7,144 nucleotides of DNA from Chloracidobacterium sp. UBA3360 (lineage in GTDB: Bacteria > Acidobacteriota > Blastocatellia > Pyrinomonadales > Pyrinomonadaceae), in the NCBI GenBank assembly GCA_002360555.1, contig DEQS01000016.1, forward strand, positions 15,929 through 23,072. Reading direction: 5' to 3'. A model generated the notes under the pieces. It saw only the letters and a list, made by a program, of their open reading frames with translations, had not been told where the DNA came from and did not search any database. This document shows positions 6,205-7,144 of the stretch, one piece after another. The first letter of the stretch is position 1, and each line of letters begins with the position of its first letter. Both the position numbers and the translations under genes were made by a program.

Positions 6205-6954
6205 ATGCCTTTAACAAAAAGATTGTCGGCCGAATTTATCGGCACGCTTTGGCTAGTTCTCGGCGGATGCGGCAGTGCGGTTTTGGCCGCAGCGTATCCT
6301 AATCTCGGCATCGGTTTCGCGGGTGTTTCGCTCGCATTTGGTCTAACCGTGCTAACGATGGCATTTGCTATCGGCCATATTTCGGGCTGTCATTTGAATC
6401 CTGCCGTGACCTTTGGGTTGTGGGCGGGCAAGAGATTTCCGGCAAACGAGATATTGCCTTATGTGATCGCACAAGTGCTCGGAGCGATCAGCGGAGCGGG
6501 CCTGCTGTATGTCATCGCCAGCGGCAAAGCGGGATTTTCGCTCGCGGGCGGCTTTGCGTCGAATGGCTTTGACGCACATTCACCCGGCGGATATTCGGCC
6601 CTCGCGGGTTTTGTCGCCGAGGTGGTGATGACGTTCTTTTTCCTGATCGTCATCCTCGGAGCCACGCATAAGCTGGCACCAAAGGGCTTTGCCCCGATCG
6701 CGATCGGCCTGTGTCTGACGCTGATCCATTTGATAACGATCCCGGTGACCAACACCTCGGTCAACCCGGCACGCAGCACCGGCCCTGCCATTTTCGTCGG
6801 CGGATGGGCGATATCGCAGCTCTGGCTTTTCTGGGTCGCACCGATCTTAGGTGCATTGCTAGCGGGCGTGGTCTATAGTTGGATGGTCGGCGATGACGAA
6901 AAGTCCGAACCGGCCGCTGAAAAAGAAGAGGCTGCTGACGAAGCCGCAGAATAA
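6205..6954 (+). CDS. aqpZ: Aquaporin Z-type water channel
   Basis: An inner-membrane channel of the MIP family, forming tetramers in known members. Both NPA boxes are present: HLNPAVTFG (63-71) and SVNPARSTGP (185-194). The residues that line the E. coli AqpZ selectivity filter (Phe43, His174, Thr183, Arg189) appear to correspond to Phe45, His175, Thr184 and Arg190. This favours water over glycerol, since glycerol facilitators lack that histidine. Membrane segments lie at about 8-30, 35-57, 82-106, 134-156, 160-181 and 203-227, with half-helices at the NPA boxes. At 249 aa it is longer than E. coli AqpZ (231 aa) because of an acidic Ala/Glu-rich tail (230-249). It lies between two serine tRNA genes and may be co-transcribed with the first. 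Confidence 0.95.
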   Translation: MPLTKRLSAEFIGTLWLVLGGCGSAVLAAAYPNLGIGFAGVSLAFGLTVLTMAFAIGHISGCHLNPAVTFGLWAGKRFPANEILPYVIAQVLGAISGAGLLYVIASGKAGFSLAGGFASNGFDAHSPGGYSALAGFVAEVVMTFFFLIVILGATHKLAPKGFAPIAIGLCLTLIHLITIPVTNTSVNPARSTGPAIFVGGWAISQLWLFWVAPILGALLAGVVYSWMVGDDEKSEPAAEKEEAADEAAE

Positions 6955-6985
6955 GACTCGTGCTCGGAGTCCCGCCTTTAGGCGG
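6955..6985 (+). terminator. Possible 3' hairpins after the aquaporin gene
   Basis: Directly after the stop codon come GACTC/GAGTC (6955-6959 and 6967-6971) and then CCGCC-TTTA-GGCGG (6972-6985). A weakly pyrimidine-rich CTTCTTC follows, not a true T-tract. These could stabilise or end the aquaporin mRNA, but the second hairpin is also half of the inverted repeat pair described separately. Confidence 0.35.
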
Positions 6986-7030
6986 CTTCTTCGGCTGATT
7001 AGGTCGGATGCCGGCTAAAGCCGGTAGTCC
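6966..7030. repeat. Inverted pair of REP-like hairpin units (REPIN-like)
   Basis: Two 20-nt units stand head to head. Unit 1 (6966-6985) has the stem CCGCC/GGCGG around TTTA, and unit 2 (7011-7030) the stem CCGGC/GCCGG around TAAA. The reverse complement of unit 1 matches unit 2 at 16 of 20 positions, and two of the four differences are the two sides of one stem pair (C-G swapped to G-C), so the hairpin is kept. Both units keep a TCC or GGA end outside the stem. The pair lies between the aquaporin gene and tRNA-Ser(GGA). Confidence 0.7.
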
Positions 7031-7053
7031 AAACTTTGACAATTTAACAAACC

Positions 7054-7144
7054 GGAAGGGTGCAGGAGTGGTTGAACTGGCTACATTGGAAATGTAGTGA
7101 ACCTCAAAAGGGTTCCGTGGGTTCGAATCCCACCCTTTCCGCCA
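7054..7144 (+). tRNA. tRNA-Ser(GGA)
   Basis: A class II tRNA of 91 nt with encoded CCA, ending on the last base of the window. Acceptor GGAAGGG (7054-7060) pairs with CCTTTCC (7134-7140) with one G-U; discriminator G7141. D-stem CAG/CTG; anticodon stem CTACA/TGTAG closes the loop TTGGAAA with anticodon GGA at 7088-7090, reading UCC and UCU. Long variable arm GAACC-TCAAAA-GGTTC after the anticodon stem; T-arm GTGGG-TTCGAAT-CCCAC. A TTGACA lies only 12 bp upstream with no room for a -10 box, so no promoter of its own is evident. Confidence 0.95.

Noticed and set aside
7036..7041. TTGACA as the -35 box of tRNA-Ser(GGA)
   Set aside because: It is a perfect hexamer, but only 12 bp separate it from the mature tRNA 5' end, so no -10 box and start site fit; probably chance.

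Overview
The window reads as a stretch of ordinary chromosome from a Gram-negative-type bacterium of roughly 50% G+C. Housekeeping genes are tightly packed, with short, repeat-bearing gaps. The mix of a DUF2270 membrane protein, a short zf-TFIIB protein and palindromic intergenic repeats suggests an Acidobacteriota (Blastocatellia-like) genome to me. That placement is inference from family resemblance and is weak. I see no integrase, transposase, phage gene, CRISPR array or recognisable defence system.

Layout. Positions 1-5386 are all on the minus strand and are read from right to left. First comes a three-gene run: a DUF2270 membrane protein, a small zf-TFIIB zinc-ribbon protein and a secreted esterase of the Esterase D/antigen 85 type, separated by only 21 and 23 bp. 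Next is an inositol-monophosphatase-family gene (suhB-like). Then come accD, folC and the first 25 codons of gpmA, separated by 10 and 30 bp, so probably one operon joining fatty-acid precursor supply, folate polyglutamylation and glycolysis. Both gaps around suhB (94 and 157 bp) contain imperfect inverted repeats that look like dispersed elements.

From about 5387 the direction switches to plus. tadA (tRNA adenosine deaminase) is followed by a tRNA-Ser(CGA) with a good sigma70-type promoter, an aqpZ-type aquaporin, an inverted pair of small hairpin elements and a tRNA-Ser(GGA) that ends on the last base of the window.

The most interesting points are non-coding. A REPIN-like inverted pair of about 20 bp units lies behind the aquaporin gene, and its stems differ by a compensatory pair swap. 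A nested inverted repeat fills nearly all of the esterase-suhB gap. Two serine tRNA genes with almost identical 3' ends bracket the aquaporin gene. The DUF2270/zf-TFIIB/esterase run is the only protein-level candidate for an uncharacterised functional unit.
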